In this document: one piece after another, positions 40,860-49,467 of the stretch
Numbering within the stretch: position 1 is the stretch's first letter
Layout: each line of letters starts with the position of its first letter
Assembly (NCBI GenBank): GCA_024103275.1
Contig: JAGFIV010000100.1
Span: 1-64,000, forward strand
Length of the DNA stretch: 64,000 bases
Reading direction: 5' to 3'
DNA from: Flavobacteriales bacterium
Lineage (GTDB): Bacteria > Bacteroidota > Bacteroidia > Flavobacteriales_F > PHOS-HE28
The notes under the pieces: model-generated
What the model was told of the DNA's origin: nothing
What the model saw: only the letters and a program-made list of their open reading frames with translations
Database searches by the model: none
Program-made: the position numbers and the translations under genes

Positions 40860-42329
40860 CTACTCCGCAGGAGGCACCTCCATCCCGGCCACCATGGTCA
40901 GCCCGAGCTTCCGTCCTTCCTCCAGCATCAGTTGCCAGGCTTGCGCGCGGTCGTTGTGGATCCGCCCGTCCAGGATGGCGTCCTTGATCACCGTCTTGAT
41001 GTCGCCGATGGCCTTGCAGGGGGGGATGTTGAAGGCGCGCATGATGTCCTCGCCGGTGACGGGCGGCTGGAAATTGCGCACGCGGTCCTTCTCCTCCACC
41101 TCGCGCAGCTTCTCCATCACCAGCTCGTAGTTGGCCAGGTAGCGTTTCTTCTTCGCCTCGTTCTTGCTGGTGATGTCGGCCTTGCAGAGGATCATCAGCG
41201 CGTCGATGGCATCGCCGGCATCGAAAAGCAGGCGGCGCACGGCGCTGTCGGTCACCTCCTCCTTGGTGAGCGCGATGGGCCGCAGGTGCAGGGCCACCAG
41301 CAGCTGCACGAACTTCATCTTCTCGTCCAGCGGCAGCTTCAGGCGGCGGAAGATGCCGGGCACCATGCGGGCGCCCTTGTCCTCGTGGCCGTGGAAGGTC
41401 CAGCCGCGGCCGGGCTCGAAGCGCTTGGTGCGCGGCTTGGCGATGTCGTGCAGCACGGCGGCCCAGCGCAGCCACAGGTCGTCGCTGTTGGCGGCCACGT
41501 TGTCCAGCACCTGGATGGTGTGGAAGAAGTTGTCCTTGTGGCCGATGCCGAACTTCTCCTCGGCGCCCAGCAGGTCCACCATTTCGGGGAAGAAGCGCAC
41601 CAGCAGGCCGCTGTTCAGCAGCAGCTTGAAGCCGATACTGGGCACTGGCGCGAGGATGATCTTGTTCAGCTCGGTGTGGATGCGCTCGGCGCTGATGATG
41701 TCCAGCCGTTCGGCGTTGCGCTGGATGGCCTCGAAGGTGGGCGCATCGATGAAGAAGCCCAGCTGCGTGGCGAAGCGGATGGCGCGCAGCATCCGCAGCG
41801 GGTCGTCGCTGAAGGTGATGTCCGGGTCCTGCGGGGTGCGGATGATGCCGCGCTCCAGGTCGTGCACGCCGTGGAAGGGGTCCACCAGCTGCCCGCGTTC
41901 GGCGCCATTGAGCGCGATGGCCAGCGCGTTGATGGTGAAGTCGCGCCGCAGCTGGTCGTCCTGGATGCTTCCCGGCGACACCTCCGGCTTTCGGCTGTTT
42001 CGGCTGTAGCTCTCCTTGCGGGCGCCCACGAACTCCACCTGCTCATCGCCCAGCAGGAACATGGCGGTGCCGAAGTTCTTGAACACATGCACCGGCCCGG
42101 CGCCCAGTTCCTTGGCCACGGCCTCGGCGAACGCGATGCCGTCGCCCTCGCACACGATGTCGATGTCCTTGCAGGGGCGGCCCAGCAGCAGGTCGCGCAC
42201 GTGCCCGCCGATGGCGAAGGCGCGCACGCCCAGGCGGTCGGCCACGCGGCCCGCGGCCTGGAACAAGGGCTGCTCCAGCACGCCATCGAGGCGGCTCACA
42301 TCCACGCTATATGCAATTGGCTCGGCCAC
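40860..42329 (-). CDS. cca: CCA tRNA nucleotidyltransferase (HD-domain type)
   Basis: 489 residues, GTG start. The poly(A)-polymerase-like head has AIGGHVRDLLLGRPCKDIDIVCEG with the catalytic Asp pair, RRDFTINALAIALNG and LRMLRAIRFATQLGF. The C-terminal HD domain shows WAAVLHDIAKPRTKRF and FHGHEDKGARMV. It adds or repairs the 3' CCA of tRNAs, which fits tRNA-Leu in this window lacking an encoded CCA. Confidence 0.95.
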   Translation of the reverse strand: MAEPIAYSVDVSRLDGVLEQPLFQAAGRVADRLGVRAFAIGGHVRDLLLGRPCKDIDIVCEGDGIAFAEAVAKELGAGPVHVFKNFGTAMFLLGDEQVEFVGARKESYSRNSRKPEVSPGSIQDDQLRRDFTINALAIALNGAERGQLVDPFHGVHDLERGIIRTPQDPDITFSDDPLRMLRAIRFATQLGFFIDAPTFEAIQRNAERLDIISAERIHTELNKIILAPVPSIGFKLLLNSGLLVRFFPEMVDLLGAEEKFGIGHKDNFFHTIQVLDNVAANSDDLWLRWAAVLHDIAKPRTKRFEPGRGWTFHGHEDKGARMVPGIFRRLKLPLDEKMKFVQLLVALHLRPIALTKEEVTDSAVRRLLFDAGDAIDALMILCKADITSKNEAKKKRYLANYELVMEKLREVEEKDRVRNFQPPVTGEDIMRAFNIPPCKAIGDIKTVIKDAILDGRIHNDRAQAWQLMLEEGRKLGLTMVAGMEVPPAE

Positions 42330-42396
42330 GGGTTCCGGCTAACGGGCCGCGAAAATAGGACCGTTGACCAGCACACGAGTGCCGAACGTGTCTGCT

Positions 42397-42404
42397 TACC
42401 TTTG
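42397..42404 (+). promoter_or_regulatory. TACCTTTG promoter box of the antitoxin gene
   Basis: Exact TAnnTTTG; the first ATG of the gene follows after 3 bases. Confidence 0.6.
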
Positions 42405-42407
42405 ACA

Positions 42408-42629
42408 ATGATGAAGATCCCGTTGCAATACGTGAACGACGCCGAAGGCAACGTGCAGGCGGTGCAGATCCCCATTGAGGATTGGGCCAGGCTTACCGAT
42501 CAGATGCGCCGGTATGAGCAGATGCTCAAGTTGAAGAAGGACCTGTTGCTGGCGATGGGGCAGGTGGACCGGATGCGGAAAGGAACGCTTCGGAAGCGGA
42601 CGCTGAAGGACTTGGTGGATGGCCTTTAA
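42408..42629 (+). CDS. Putative antitoxin of a RelE-type module
   Basis: 73 residues starting MMKIPLQYVNDAEGNVQAVQIPIEDWARL, a small strand-then-helix build, with a long helix (QMRRYEQMLKLKKDLLLAMG) and a basic tail (KRTLKDLVDGL). Antitoxins of RelE/ParE pairs often begin with this kind of QYVTDxxGxxxAVxIPIxxW pattern. Its 3' end overlaps the start of the truncated toxin by 11 bases. Confidence 0.7.
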   Translation: MMKIPLQYVNDAEGNVQAVQIPIEDWARLTDQMRRYEQMLKLKKDLLLAMGQVDRMRKGTLRKRTLKDLVDGL

Positions 42630-42723
42630 GGTTATTTCCACCCCGCTTTTCGCAAAGCAGGTGAAAGCATTGGCGAAGAGTCCTTTGTTTAAGGCATTGG
42701 AGTTGGGCATGTGTTTGGCCTGA
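42619..42723 (+). pseudogene. Truncated RelE/ParE-type toxin remnant
   Basis: Only 34 residues remain: MAFKVISTPLFAKQVKALAK, then SPLFKALELGMCLA and a stop. The first 25 fit the N-terminal strand and helix of RelE-type toxins (VIxTPxFxKxxKxLAK); the catalytic strands are gone. The antitoxin upstream is intact, so this is a decayed module. Too short for ordinary gene calling. Confidence 0.65.
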
Positions 42724-42724
42724 A

Positions 42725-43174
42725 ATGATGAAAGTGGAAGGCGCTGATGAGTTCATGCAAGCCGCGATCGACGAGGCGCGGAAGGGTTTGGCCGAGGGCG
42801 GCATCCCCATCGGCTCGGCGCTGGTGAAGGCCGGCAAGCTCATCGCCACCGGGCGCAACAAGCGGGTGCAGGAGCGCAACCCCATCCTCCACGGCGAGAT
42901 GGATTGCCTCAACAACGCGGGCCGCATCGGCAGCTACCGCGACACCGTGATCTACTCCACCCTGATGCCGTGCTACATGTGCGCGGGCACCATCGTGCAG
43001 TTCAAGATCCCCAAGGTGGTGGTGGGGGAGAGCCGCACCTTCCCCGGCGCCCGGGCATTCATGGAGGCGCACGGCGTGGAGGTGATCGACCTGGACCTGC
43101 CGGAGTGCGTGCGGATGATGGAGGACTTCATCGCCGCCAAGCCCGAGCTGTGGAACGAGGATATTGGGGAGTAG
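42725..43174 (+). CDS. Cytosine deaminase-like nucleoside deaminase (yeast Fcy1 type)
   Basis: 149 residues. Zinc site: HGEMDCLNNAGR (His, catalytic Glu) and MPCYMCAGTI (two Cys). The C-terminal part, KVVVGESRTFPGARAFMEAH and a closing PELWNEDIGE, closely follows the end of yeast cytosine deaminase (…DWFEDIGE), which is why I favour cytosine or a related pyrimidine base as substrate over guanine or tRNA adenosine. It would make uracil for salvage. Its last 30 bases are duplicated downstream. Confidence 0.82.
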   Translation: MMKVEGADEFMQAAIDEARKGLAEGGIPIGSALVKAGKLIATGRNKRVQERNPILHGEMDCLNNAGRIGSYRDTVIYSTLMPCYMCAGTIVQFKIPKVVVGESRTFPGARAFMEAHGVEVIDLDLPECVRMMEDFIAAKPELWNEDIGE

Positions 43175-43339
43175 TTGATCGTTCGTAGAACGTAGTTCGC
43201 AGGTCACAGGCCCTACGCCCTATGCCCTACGCAACTACGAACTGCGCCCCTGCGAACGAACTTCGCTCTTACCGCCAGACCGGAGCTGTGGAACAAGGAT
43301 ATTGGGGAGTAGTTGATCGTTCGTAGAACGTAGTTCGCA
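43144..43339. repeat. Duplicated 3' end of the deaminase gene plus simple repeats
   Basis: GAGCTGTGGAACGAGGATAT and the following bases through GTAGTTCGCAGGT occur at 43144-43202 and again, with one change, at 43273-43339 (GAGCTGTGGAACAAGGATAT). Between and after them lie runs of CCTACGCCCTATGCCCTACG and TTCCCTTCGTCCTACGCCC type up to 43428. No gene. Confidence 0.8.
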
Positions 43340-43428
43340 GGTTCTCCGCGCCACGCCCTACGCCCTACGCCCTATTCCCTTCGTCCTACGCCCTATTCCC
43401 TTCGTCCTACGCAACTGAGAACTGCGCC

Positions 43429-43896
43429 CTACTTCTTCTCCCAGCGCGGGTCCGGGATGGGGATGGAGATGGTGTGGGCAGGCTCTGCGTGGCCGTTGTG
43501 GCAGGTGATGCAGCTCACCTTGTACTGCGATTTCAGGTAATTGTCCTTGAAATCCCCCTTCACCTCGAAGGAGTGCTCGTTGATCTTCTGCACCATCTTC
43601 ATCATTTCCAAGGCTTCCCCCTTTTTCGGATTGTCCTCGGAGGCGAAGTCCAGCTTGTTGGGGTCGGTGGCCGACCGCGCATGGCAGTCCTCGCAACTAT
43701 AGCCCAGGGCGATCTCGAAGCTGTGCATCACCTGCATCAGTTCGGTGTGCGAAATATCCTTCGGGAGCACCTTCAGGTTGTTCTCGTGTTGCGGCGTGCC
43801 CTGTTCAGGCACGGGGCTGAAGGCATAGCTGCTGAATAGCACGGCGCCGCCCAACAGGGCCAGCACCCCGATCTTTCGGTGGGAATGATTGCTCAT
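43429..43896 (-). CDS. Diheme c-type cytochrome-like protein
   Basis: 155 residues from MSNHSHRKIGVLALLGGAV. An N-terminal signal or anchor segment (GVLALLGGAVLFSSYAFS) precedes two heme-attachment motifs, YSCEDCHAR and VSCITCHNG. PKDISHTELMQVMHSFEIALG matches the photosynthetic-reaction-centre-cytochrome-like small proteins common in Bacteroidota. Likely periplasmic electron carrier; partners not in the window. Confidence 0.85.
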   Translation of the reverse strand: MSNHSHRKIGVLALLGGAVLFSSYAFSPVPEQGTPQHENNLKVLPKDISHTELMQVMHSFEIALGYSCEDCHARSATDPNKLDFASEDNPKKGEALEMMKMVQKINEHSFEVKGDFKDNYLKSQYKVSCITCHNGHAEPAHTISIPIPDPRWEKK

Positions 43897-44004
43897 GGTC
43901 CAATGGATTTCTTTCTTGTGGAAGGGCAAGGTAAGGAATGTGCGGGCGGAAGCGAATGCCGGCCCATGGCCACGGAAGCTTGGCGGGTCCTTTCCACCGC
44001 GGTT

Positions 44005-45177
44005 TCAAAGGCCCTTGTGCGGGGTGGTCAATGCATGTACGTCGATCTCCCGCGCGCACTTGAAATGTCCTTCCGGGCAGGTCTTCAGCCCGTGCAGGCC
44101 GCAGGGCCGGCAATACAAGGGTCCGTCGTGCTGCACCACGCGCCCGTTGGGCCGCAGCGGACCGAAGCCGAAGGCGGGCACGGTGCTGCAGAACACGGCC
44201 GTCACCGGGGCGTCCGTGGCGCTTGCGATGTGCAGCGGCCCGCTGTCGTTCACGTAGTTCATGGCGGCACCTTCCATCAGCGCGGCGGTCTCCGCCAGCG
44301 ACAACCTGCCCGCCAGCACCTCGCCGCGCCCGGCCTGCTTGGCGATGTGCCCGCACAGGGCCGCATCGGCGGGCCCGCCGATCAGGAACACGCGCCGGTC
44401 TTCGGGCAGTAGCCGGATCAGCTCGATCCACTTCTCCGCCGGCCATTGCTTGGTGAACCACACGGATGCCGGTGCGATGGTGATATAGGCCGGAGTTGTT
44501 GCAGCGTTCAGCTTTCCACTTTCAGCTTTTGCCTCCTCCGTGCCTCCGTGCTGGACCCATGCCCGCACCTTCTCCCTTGCCTCCTCCGTCGGATACAATC
44601 GCGGCAACGGCCGCTCGCCATCCGTCAGGTGCACGATCAGGTCATTCAGGCGGTCCACCTCGTGCTTGTGGGGCGCTCCCTTTTGCGGGTCTTTCCCGCG
44701 CAGCGCCTGCCAGGCGGGTATCTGGTGCTTTACCGTGCGGGAGAACAGGAAGCTTAGCGGGTTCTTGTCGTAGCCGACGGTTTCCTTGCCGCCGGAAAGC
44801 ACGGTCATCAGCCCGGTGCTGAAGAAGCGTTGGGCATTGATCACATGGTCGTACCGCTCCTTGCGGAATGCGCGCACCAGCCGGAAGAGGTCGCGGGTCT
44901 TGCCCCGGCGCTTGTCCCACACGTACAGCTTGCGCAGGAAGGGATGCCCGGTGTAGAGGCCGTCGTTGCCCTTGCGCACCACCAGGTCGATGGCCGCATC
45001 GGGAAAGAAGGCATGCAGCTTCTCCAGCAGCGCCGAGGCCAGCACGGCATCGCCGAGGAAGGCGGTCTGTATGACGAGGAAGCGTTTCAGGGATGTAGAT
45101 AGGAGTTCGTGGTGCGGAGTTCGTAGGAAAGGATCCGGCAGGCACGAAGGAACAAACGCCCGGTCTTCCGACCACAA
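44005..45177 (-). CDS. Glycosyltransferase family 9 (heptosyltransferase-like)
   Basis: Up to 390 residues. KRFLVIQTAFLGDAVLASALLEKL is the GT9 N-terminal motif, and the ADP-heptose site shows AYITIAPASVWFTKQWPAEKW and LFVND-like MNYVNDSGPLHIASAT. The probable true start lies just before KRFLVIQ (about 45090), but no ATG is available there; only TTG/CTG codons exist, and the 5' region is repeat-like. An odd polar insertion EEAKAESGKLNAATTPA near 235 is encoded by simple repeats. It should add heptose or a similar sugar to LPS core. Confidence 0.85.
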   Translation of the reverse strand: MWSEDRAFVPSCLPDPFLRTPHHELLSTSLKRFLVIQTAFLGDAVLASALLEKLHAFFPDAAIDLVVRKGNDGLYTGHPFLRKLYVWDKRRGKTRDLFRLVRAFRKERYDHVINAQRFFSTGLMTVLSGGKETVGYDKNPLSFLFSRTVKHQIPAWQALRGKDPQKGAPHKHEVDRLNDLIVHLTDGERPLPRLYPTEEAREKVRAWVQHGGTEEAKAESGKLNAATTPAYITIAPASVWFTKQWPAEKWIELIRLLPEDRRVFLIGGPADAALCGHIAKQAGRGEVLAGRLSLAETAALMEGAAMNYVNDSGPLHIASATDAPVTAVFCSTVPAFGFGPLRPNGRVVQHDGPLYCRPCGLHGLKTCPEGHFKCAREIDVHALTTPHKGL

Positions 45178-45189
45178 AGATGCGCGGTA

Positions 45190-48100
45190 TCAAACGGCCG
45201 CGGGATCCAGTTTCTTGCGCAAGGTGCGTCCCCGGAAGAAGCGGAAGGTGATGGGGAAGACGAACAGGATGAAGAGCGTGGCAGTGACCAGCCCGCCGAT
45301 GATCACCACGGCCAAGGGCTTTTGTGCCTCACTGCCGATGCCGGTGCTGATGGCGGCCGGTAGCAGGCCCAGGCTGGCCATCAGGGCTGTCATCACCACG
45401 GGCCGGATGCGTACGCGCACACCGTCGGTGATGCTCCGGTCCAAGCCCAGCTTTTGATCGAGGTTGCGGTTGAATTCCTCGACGAGGATCACACCGTTCT
45501 GCACGCAGATCCCGAATAAGGCGATAAAGCCTACGCCGGCGCTGATGCCGAAGTTGATGCCGGTGAGGTGCAGGGCGAGGATGCCGCCGATGAGGGCGAA
45601 TGGCACGTTGATGAGCACCAGCCCGGCGTTGCGGGCATCGCCCAAGGCGATGAAGAGGATGATGAAGATGGCGGCCAGGCTGATGGGTACCACCTGCCCC
45701 AGTCGCTTGGTGGCCCGCACTTGGTTCTCGAACTCGCCGGTCCATTCGATGCGGTATCCGCGTGGCAGCTTCACGTTGGCCTCCACATTGCGGCGGGCCT
45801 CGGCAATGGTGCTGCCCAGGTCGCGTCCGCGCACGGTGAACTTCACGCCGATGAACCGGCTGTTGTTGTCGCGGTAAATGAAGGCCGGGCCCGTGGTGGT
45901 GCCCACCGTGGCGATCTCGTTCAGGGCGATGTGGCCCCCGGCGAGGGTGGGCACGAGGATGGCTTTGATCTCCTCCACGCCGTTGCGGTATTCCTGGGGG
46001 AATCGCAGCCGGATGTCGAACCGGCGGTCTTCTTCGAACATGACATTGGCGGTCTTCCCGCCGATGGCCATTTCGATGACCGCCTGGGCATCGGCGGTGC
46101 TCACGCCATAGAGGGCCATGCGGGTATCGCTCAGGCGGACCTGGATCTCGGGCTGGCCCAGGTTGCGCAGTACGCCCGGGTCCTTGATCCCCTGCACACG
46201 TTCGATCTGCGGGAACACCTGGTCGGCCAGGGTATCCAGCACGGCCAGGTCGGGCCCGAAGATCTTCACGGCGTTGTTGGCGTTCATGCCGGCAACGGCC
46301 TCGGCCACATTGTCGATGATGGGCTGCGAGTAATTGAAGTTGATGCCTTGGAACTGCTTCAGTTCGCGGTCCATCTCATCGATGAGCTCCGAGGTCCGCA
46401 CCCCTTTGCGCCACTCCTTCAGGGGCTTCAGGTTTACCTGCATCTGCACGTAGTAGAACCCGCTGGGGTCGGTGCCGTCGTTGCTGCGGCCGGTCTGGCT
46501 CAGCACACCGGTCACCTCGGGGAGGGCGTTGATCTTTTCCCGCAGGGTGCGCACCATTTTCACCGTTTCGGAGAGGCTCATGCTCATGGGCATCTTGGCT
46601 TCCACCCACAGGGCGCCTTCATTGAGCTCGGGCAGGAATTCGGTGCCCATCCAGTGTAGCGACCCCAGGGATAGCACCAGCGCGCCTGCGGCTGCGGCGA
46701 ATGCGGTCCGCGGCCGTTTGTAGGCGCGAAGGAACCCGCGGAAGGCCCATTTGTCGAAGAAGGCCGCCACGATGCCGTGTTTCTCACGCACGTTTCGCCG
46801 CAACAGGTCGGCGCAAAGCACGGGCACCAAGGTGAGGCTGAAAATGAGCGCACCCATCAGGGCGAAGCCCAGGGTCCAGGCCAAGGGGGAGAACATCTTT
46901 CCCTCCACTTTTTGGAAGCTGAAGATGGGGACCAGTGCGGTGATGATGATGAGCTTGCTGAAGAATACGGCCTTGCCCATGCGGGTGCCGGTTTGCTTGA
47001 TCAGGCCCAGTTTGCCCATGCGGTTGAACTTGTCCATGCCCACGCGGCGGGCCAGGCGGTCCATGGCCACGAAGATGCCTTCCACCATGACCACGGCACC
47101 GTCCACGATGATGCCGAAGTCGATGGCGCCGAGGGAAAGCAGGTTGGCGCTCAGGCCCTTCATCTGCAGGCAGAGGAAGGCGAACAGCAGCGATAACGGG
47201 ATGATGATGGAGACGATCAGGGTGGTGCGCCATTCGGCCATGAAGAGCAGCACGATGGCGGTGACCAGCACGATACCCTCGATGAGGTTGTGCATCACCG
47301 TGCGGGTGGTGAAGTGCATCAGGTCGTCCCGGTCGTATATGGTGGCCATGTGCACATCGGCGGGCAGGATACGATCGTTCAAGTCGGCGATCTTTTCCTT
47401 CACGCTGGCCAGCACCTCGGCCGGGTTTGCCCCCTTGCGCATCACGATGATGCCTTCCACCACGTCGTCATTGGCATCCAGCCCCACCTGCCCCACGCGC
47501 GGCAGGTCCGATTCCACCACCCGGGCCACGTTCTTCACCAGCACCGGCACGCTTTGGCGCGCTTGGATGATGATGTTGCCGATGTCGTCCAGGTTGTCCA
47601 GCAGGCCCAGTCCGCGCACCACGAAGGCCTGTCCATTCCGCTCGATCACATCGCCGCCCACGTTGATGTTGCTTCGGGCCACGGCCTGGTACACCTCCAA
47701 CGGGGTGAGGTCATATTGCATCAGTCGGCCGGGGTCCACCTGGATCTCGTAGATCTTTTCGCGCCCGCCGAAATCGACCACGTCGGCCACGCCGGGCACC
47801 TGGCGCAGTTGGCGGTCGATCACCCAGTTCTGGATGGTGAGCAGCTCCCGCGAATCCTTGGTCCTGCTGTGGAGCACGTACCGGAATATCTCGCCGGTGG
47901 GCCCGTACGGGGGTTGCACCGCAGGGGCCACGCCTTCGGGCAGGTCCAGTCCGCCCATCAGGTTGGTCACCTGCTGGCGCGCGAAGAAGTCTTCCACGCC
48001 ATCCTCGAAGATGACGGTGATGACACTGAGCCCGAACATGCTCATGGAGCGCAGGTTGGCCTTGCGCTGGACGCTGTTCAGGTTCACCTCAATGGGCACG

Positions 48101-48303
48101 GTGACGAAGCGCTCCACCTCCTGTGCGCTGCGGCCCGGCCACTGGCTTACGATCACGATCTGCGTGTTCGTCACGTCCGGAAAGGCCTCGATGGGCATCT
48201 GGCGGAAGCTGATGATGCCGGCGATGGCGAGCAGGGCCGCCCAGAAGTATGTGAAGAACCGGTTCTTCAGCGAGAAGGCGACGATGGAGCGGATGAAACG
48301 CAT
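45190..48303 (-). CDS. CzcA/CusA-family RND metal efflux pump (unfused)
   Basis: 1037 residues, ordinary RND length. NRFFTYFWAALLAIAGIISF is helix 1, and DFGIIVDGAVVMVEG near residue 400 is the divalent-cation HME signature, the same type as in the pump at 4214-8536 but with its own sequence. AAISTGIGSEAQKPLAVVII is near the end. It needs the adaptor and channel encoded upstream on the same strand. The adaptor stop is 3 bases away, so they are co-translated. Confidence 0.95.
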   Translation of the reverse strand: MRFIRSIVAFSLKNRFFTYFWAALLAIAGIISFRQMPIEAFPDVTNTQIVIVSQWPGRSAQEVERFVTVPIEVNLNSVQRKANLRSMSMFGLSVITVIFEDGVEDFFARQQVTNLMGGLDLPEGVAPAVQPPYGPTGEIFRYVLHSRTKDSRELLTIQNWVIDRQLRQVPGVADVVDFGGREKIYEIQVDPGRLMQYDLTPLEVYQAVARSNINVGGDVIERNGQAFVVRGLGLLDNLDDIGNIIIQARQSVPVLVKNVARVVESDLPRVGQVGLDANDDVVEGIIVMRKGANPAEVLASVKEKIADLNDRILPADVHMATIYDRDDLMHFTTRTVMHNLIEGIVLVTAIVLLFMAEWRTTLIVSIIIPLSLLFAFLCLQMKGLSANLLSLGAIDFGIIVDGAVVMVEGIFVAMDRLARRVGMDKFNRMGKLGLIKQTGTRMGKAVFFSKLIIITALVPIFSFQKVEGKMFSPLAWTLGFALMGALIFSLTLVPVLCADLLRRNVREKHGIVAAFFDKWAFRGFLRAYKRPRTAFAAAAGALVLSLGSLHWMGTEFLPELNEGALWVEAKMPMSMSLSETVKMVRTLREKINALPEVTGVLSQTGRSNDGTDPSGFYYVQMQVNLKPLKEWRKGVRTSELIDEMDRELKQFQGINFNYSQPIIDNVAEAVAGMNANNAVKIFGPDLAVLDTLADQVFPQIERVQGIKDPGVLRNLGQPEIQVRLSDTRMALYGVSTADAQAVIEMAIGGKTANVMFEEDRRFDIRLRFPQEYRNGVEEIKAILVPTLAGGHIALNEIATVGTTTGPAFIYRDNNSRFIGVKFTVRGRDLGSTIAEARRNVEANVKLPRGYRIEWTGEFENQVRATKRLGQVVPISLAAIFIILFIALGDARNAGLVLINVPFALIGGILALHLTGINFGISAGVGFIALFGICVQNGVILVEEFNRNLDQKLGLDRSITDGVRVRIRPVVMTALMASLGLLPAAISTGIGSEAQKPLAVVIIGGLVTATLFILFVFPITFRFFRGRTLRKKLDPAAV

Positions 48304-48306
48304 GGG

Positions 48307-49434
48307 TCAACGGTCGTTCAGCGCGTCGTAGATGAACAGGTGCTCCTCGCTGATGACCACCTCGCCCGGCACAAGCCCCGCTTCCACCCAGCAGGTCGCG
48401 GCACCGGCGTGCGCCACGGTCACGGCCCTGGTCTCAATGTTGCGCCGGTCCTTGAATACCATGACGTAGTGGCGCCCGTTGTCGCTGATGACCGCCTTGG
48501 CTGGGATGGCCGGCAGTTCCCGTTCCTCCAGGTAGGCCAGGCGCACGTGGGCGACCATCTCGGGCTTGAGCATCACCCCGGGGTTGGGCAGGGTGATGCG
48601 CACCGGCATGGTGCGCGTACGGGGATCAAGCACATTGATGATCTTGTCCACCTTGCCGTGCATCACCATGCCGGGGTAGCTCAGGGTGGACACTTCGGCG
48701 GGCATGCCTTCCTTCACCCGGGCGATGTCGCTTTCGTACACATCGGCCATCACCCATACGCGGTCCAGCTCGGCGATGGTGAAGATGGGGTCCCCGTGGT
48801 CCTCGGGCAGGGTGGCATCGCGCACCACGGCCTTGCCGATCACATAGCCGCCGATGGGTGCGGTGACAATGTACTGCGAGCCTCCCTCGAAGCGGTAGAT
48901 GGAAAAGGTCTCCTGCACGTCGTTGAGCTTTGCGCGTGCCTTTTCCAGGTCGAACCGGGCTTCAACGAGCTTGCGTTCGCTGAGCAGTTGCGAGTGGTAC
49001 AGGTCCTGCTTGGTGGCGAGGTTTTTCCCGGCCACCTCCACGTCACTTTGGGCATCGATGAGCTTGCGTTGGAGCTTGGCCACTTGGCTGCTGCGTATCA
49101 CGGCCAGGGGCTGGCCCTTGTGCACGGGGTCGCCAAGCTCCACGTCCACGGCGGTCACCTGCCCGCCCACGATGGGGTAAACCGAGGCCAGGCGTGCGTC
49201 GTCCGGCGTGATCCTGGCGTTCAGTTCCACGGTGTTCTCCACGGGGGCCATGCGCACCGTGTCCAGGCCGATCCGCGCCATCATGGTATCGCTCAGGGTA
49301 AAGGCCTGGGCATCCGGCGATGGGGCGGGCTGGCCTGTGCAGCCCAGGAGAAGCAGGGCGGGCGCGAGCGATGCCATGATGTTCCGACCGGCCGCCAGGC
49401 CGCGGGGTTCTTCCTCGTGTGGTTTCCGGTTCAT
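48307..49434 (-). CDS. RND efflux periplasmic adaptor lipoprotein
   Basis: 375 residues (or 356 from an internal ATG at 49377). Lipobox-like ALLLLGCTGQP. Lipoyl halves are VTAVDVELGDPVHKGQPLAV and APIGGYVIGKAVV, with the hairpin LQRKLIDAQSDVEVAGKNLATK between them. Unlike the first adaptor it has no His-rich insertion. It bridges the RND pump (downstream) and the TolC-like channel (upstream). Confidence 0.92.
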   Translation of the reverse strand: MNRKPHEEEPRGLAAGRNIMASLAPALLLLGCTGQPAPSPDAQAFTLSDTMMARIGLDTVRMAPVENTVELNARITPDDARLASVYPIVGGQVTAVDVELGDPVHKGQPLAVIRSSQVAKLQRKLIDAQSDVEVAGKNLATKQDLYHSQLLSERKLVEARFDLEKARAKLNDVQETFSIYRFEGGSQYIVTAPIGGYVIGKAVVRDATLPEDHGDPIFTIAELDRVWVMADVYESDIARVKEGMPAEVSTLSYPGMVMHGKVDKIINVLDPRTRTMPVRITLPNPGVMLKPEMVAHVRLAYLEERELPAIPAKAVISDNGRHYVMVFKDRRNIETRAVTVAHAGAATCWVEAGLVPGEVVISEEHLFIYDALNDR

Positions 49435-49467
49435 TCGTCTCCCATGGTAGTTGGCCGGTGAGCCACC

